From: Actinotalea subterranea
Lineage (GTDB): Bacteria > Actinomycetota > Actinomycetes > Actinomycetales > Cellulomonadaceae
Assembly: GCF_008364845.1 (NCBI RefSeq)
Contig: NZ_VTTP01000006.1
Span: 1-64,000, forward strand
Direction: 5' to 3'
DNA: 64,000 bases
Position numbers and translations under genes: made by a program
In this document: positions 62,388 to 64,000 of the stretch, one piece after another
Numbering within the stretch: position 1 is the stretch's first letter
Layout: each line of letters opens with the position of its first letter
Notes under the pieces: model-generated
The model's database searches: none
What the model saw: only the letters and a program-made list of their open reading frames with translations
Told to the model about the DNA's origin: nothing

Positions 62388-63133
62388 CCGACGAGCAGCA
62401 CGGCGCCGACCCCGTCGCGGTCGCGCAGGTCTTCGTGGACCTGGCCGCGACGCTCGTCGGGCCCTACGCGGTCCCGGACCTCGCGCAGCGGCTCGTCGAC
62501 GGGTGCGTCGAGGTCCTCGACGTCTGGGCGGCGGGCCTGCTCCTGGCGGACCCGGGGTCGACCCCCAAGGTGCTCGCGGCGAGCACCCACCAGGCCGAGC
62601 TCCTCGAGCTCGTGCAGGTGCGCTCGGGCCAGGGCCCGTGCCTCGAGGCGATGCGCCGCGACGAGCTCGTCGTGGTCGACGACGTCCCGGCGCGCCAGGA
62701 GGACTGGCCCGACTGGGTCGCGGGGGCGCAGGCGCTCGGCATCGACCGGGCCTACGGCATCCCGCTGCACCACGAGGGCGAGACGATCGGTGCGCTCAAC
62801 CTCTTCCGGCGTGACGCCGGACCGCTCGGCGCGGGCGGCCTCGCCGTCGCTCGCTCGCTCGCGGACATGGCCACGCTCGCGATCCTCCAGCACCGTGCGA
62901 TGGACGAGGCGACGACGGTGGCGGTGCAGCTCCAGCGCGCGCTCGACAGCAGGGTCGTGATCGAGCAGGCCAAGGGCGTGCTCGCCGAGCGGGAGGGCGT
63001 GTCCGTGGGTGACGCCTTCGCGCGGCTGCGCGCACAGGCTCGGGCGGGCTCGAGGCCGATCAGCGCGGTGGCGCACGACGTCGTCGCAGGGGCCGCGGCG
63101 CCCTCGACATCCGCGGGCGCGGACGGGGCCTGA
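62384..63133 (+). CDS. GAF-ANTAR domain transcription antitermination regulator
   Basis: 249 residues. A GAF sensor domain (about 20-165, with [19 protein letters not shown] and [17 protein letters not shown]) is followed by a C-terminal ANTAR RNA-binding domain ([20 protein letters not shown], about 185-240). ANTAR proteins bind two-hairpin RNA motifs to prevent termination. ATG coupled to truA, with GAGGAGGA upstream. Signal unknown. Confidence 0.88.
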   Translation: MTDEQHGADPVAVAQVFVDLAATLVGPYAVPDLAQRLVDGCVEVLDVWAAGLLLADPGSTPKVLAASTHQAELLELVQVRSGQGPCLEAMRRDELVVVDDVPARQEDWPDWVAGAQALGIDRAYGIPLHHEGETIGALNLFRRDAGPLGAGGLAVARSLADMATLAILQHRAMDEATTVAVQLQRALDSRVVIEQAKGVLAEREGVSVGDAFARLRAQARAGSRPISAVAHDVVAGAAAPSTSAGADGA

Positions 63134-63154
63134 CGGGGCGGCGACCGTGACGGG

Positions 63155-63664
63155 TCACCGCTGCGGGCGGGGGACCTCGTCGGGTGCGGTCAGGTCGGCG
63201 TCGAACCCCTGGTCGAACCCGTCGTCGTCGAGCTCGTCCTCGTCGGGCACGAGGTGCACGGCGGCCTCCTCGGCGCTCGCGCCGCTGCCGGCGATGCCGA
63301 CGTCCTGGGCCATGAGGCTCGTGGCGGACAGGCCGCCGGACTCCGCGACCGCGGGCGCGAGCCGTCCGGCGCGGTCCGGGTCGCTCGCCCCGGCGTCGGG
63401 CCCGTCGGCGGTGTCCCAGACCTCCGGCTGCTCCTGGGCGAGCCGCTCGTCGAGGGACTCGCCCTCGTACTGCTCGAGCTCGGTCTCGAGGCGGTGGCCG
63501 CTCGGGTGGTCGGGCGGGGAGTAGCCCTCGTCGAGCACGTTCTCGACGCCCCTGTCGAGGAGCGTGTCGTCCTGCTCGAGCTGGTTGCTGTCGCCCTCGG
63601 CCCCGGACTCCGGGTCCGGGGACGTGCCGGTGGTGTCGCCGTAGCCGCCCGTGTCGCTGGTCAT
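63155..63664 (-). CDS. DUF5709 family protein
   Basis: 169 residues, acidic, no membrane segment. [20 protein letters not shown] and the [16 protein letters not shown] region match the actinobacterial DUF5709 family, of unknown function. ATG 63664 has CACGGT six bases upstream and AGGGG beside it. Upstream open frame to 63991 is not conserved. Confidence 0.78.
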   Translation of the reverse strand: MTSDTGGYGDTTGTSPDPESGAEGDSNQLEQDDTLLDRGVENVLDEGYSPPDHPSGHRLETELEQYEGESLDERLAQEQPEVWDTADGPDAGASDPDRAGRLAPAVAESGGLSATSLMAQDVGIAGSGASAEEAAVHLVPDEDELDDDGFDQGFDADLTAPDEVPRPQR

Positions 63665-63820
63665 GCCCCTACCGTGGCACCGGGCCGTGGCGCACGCATC
63701 CGGGACCTGTGCGGTCGCCGCGACGGGGCCGGCCCACGGCGGGCCGCGCGAGGGGCGCCCGTCCCCGGGGCGCGCGCAATGCCGTCGCGGCGGCGCCCGG
63801 TGGCACGGGACACTCGTGCG

Positions 63821-64000
63821 GTGGGACACCTGGACATCAACGGCATCGGCTACGTGCTGCCCGACGGCCGCCCCCTGCTGGCCGGCATCGACCTGCGGGT
63901 CGCGGACGGCGCCAAGACCGCGCTCGTCGGACCCAACGGGGCGGGCAAGACGACGCTGCTGCGGATCGTGGCGGGCGACGAGCAGCCGCATGCGGGCACG
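63821..64000 (+). CDS. ABC-F family ATPase, 3' end outside window
   Basis: The first 60 codons are visible: [20 protein letters not shown], then Walker [14 protein letters not shown]. The opening and the absence of membrane segments fit ABC-F proteins, which act on ribosomes and in some cases give antibiotic resistance. GACACT six bases before the GTG suggests a leaderless message. Class is uncertain without the second ATPase domain. Confidence 0.8.
   Translation, partial: MGHLDINGIGYVLPDGRPLLAGIDLRVADGAKTALVGPNGAGKTTLLRIVAGDEQPHAGT

Overview
The window is very GC-rich DNA with GTG/TTG starts, genes packed with 1-4 base overlaps, and an actinobacterial ribosomal-protein and RNA-polymerase supercluster. 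Gene order (tRNA-Tyr/Thr/Met, rpmG, two MaoC genes, murB, aspartate aminotransferase, tRNA-Trp, secE, nusG, rplKA, rplJL, rpoBC, rpsLG-fusA-tuf, S10-spc-alpha operons, truA) and protein style point to a Micrococcales actinobacterium, most likely Cellulomonas or a close relative. The genus is an inference. No rRNA, CRISPR array, insertion sequence or replication origin was seen.

Layout. 1-4.8 kb: end of a Pro/Ala-repeat FHA protein, a RarD-type transporter, an FprA-type ferredoxin/NADP reductase, HtpX protease and a YajQ-family protein. 5-6.7 kb: three tRNAs, L33 and two MaoC hot-dog proteins. 6.7-11.9 kb: a LacI regulator divergent from three tandem MFS transporters, set between the MaoC pair and murB. 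13.1-19.3 kb (minus strand): an ABC transporter / histidine kinase / response regulator operon with an adenosine deaminase gene after it, and an aspartate aminotransferase gene before it. 19.5-22.3 kb: tRNA-Trp, secE, nusG, L11 and L1.

22.4-29.0 kb is the most unusual part. Between the L1 terminator and the L10 leader sits an island with its own promoter: an ECF-like sigma factor, a small two-part protein of unknown role, a cytoplasmic subtilisin-like protease with an intact catalytic triad, a large TPR-like CHAT (caspase-fold) protease, and, convergent on the other strand with a 114-bp overlap, a subtilisin-fold protein in which the Asp, His, Ser and oxyanion Asn are all replaced. None has an obvious secretion signal. 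I read it as a candidate intracellular protease-relay system with a dedicated sigma factor and a pseudoprotease; its function is not known from the sequence.

29.1-59.7 kb is housekeeping: rplJL behind an L10 leader with attenuator, rpoB and rpoC (both TTG starts), the str operon, the S10-spc operon, secY-adk-map, infA-rpmJ-rpsM-rpsK-rpoA-rplQ. Long GC hairpins mark most operon ends. The str and S10 leaders share a nearly identical 25-nt hairpin element that differs at one loop base, suggesting common post-transcriptional control. 59.7-64 kb: an alpha/beta hydrolase, a ROK-family kinase like polyphosphate glucokinase, truA, a GAF-ANTAR regulator, a DUF5709 protein and the start of an ABC-F ATPase. 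Many genes in the accessory parts have a TANNNT-like -10 box exactly six bases before the start codon, as expected for leaderless mRNAs.
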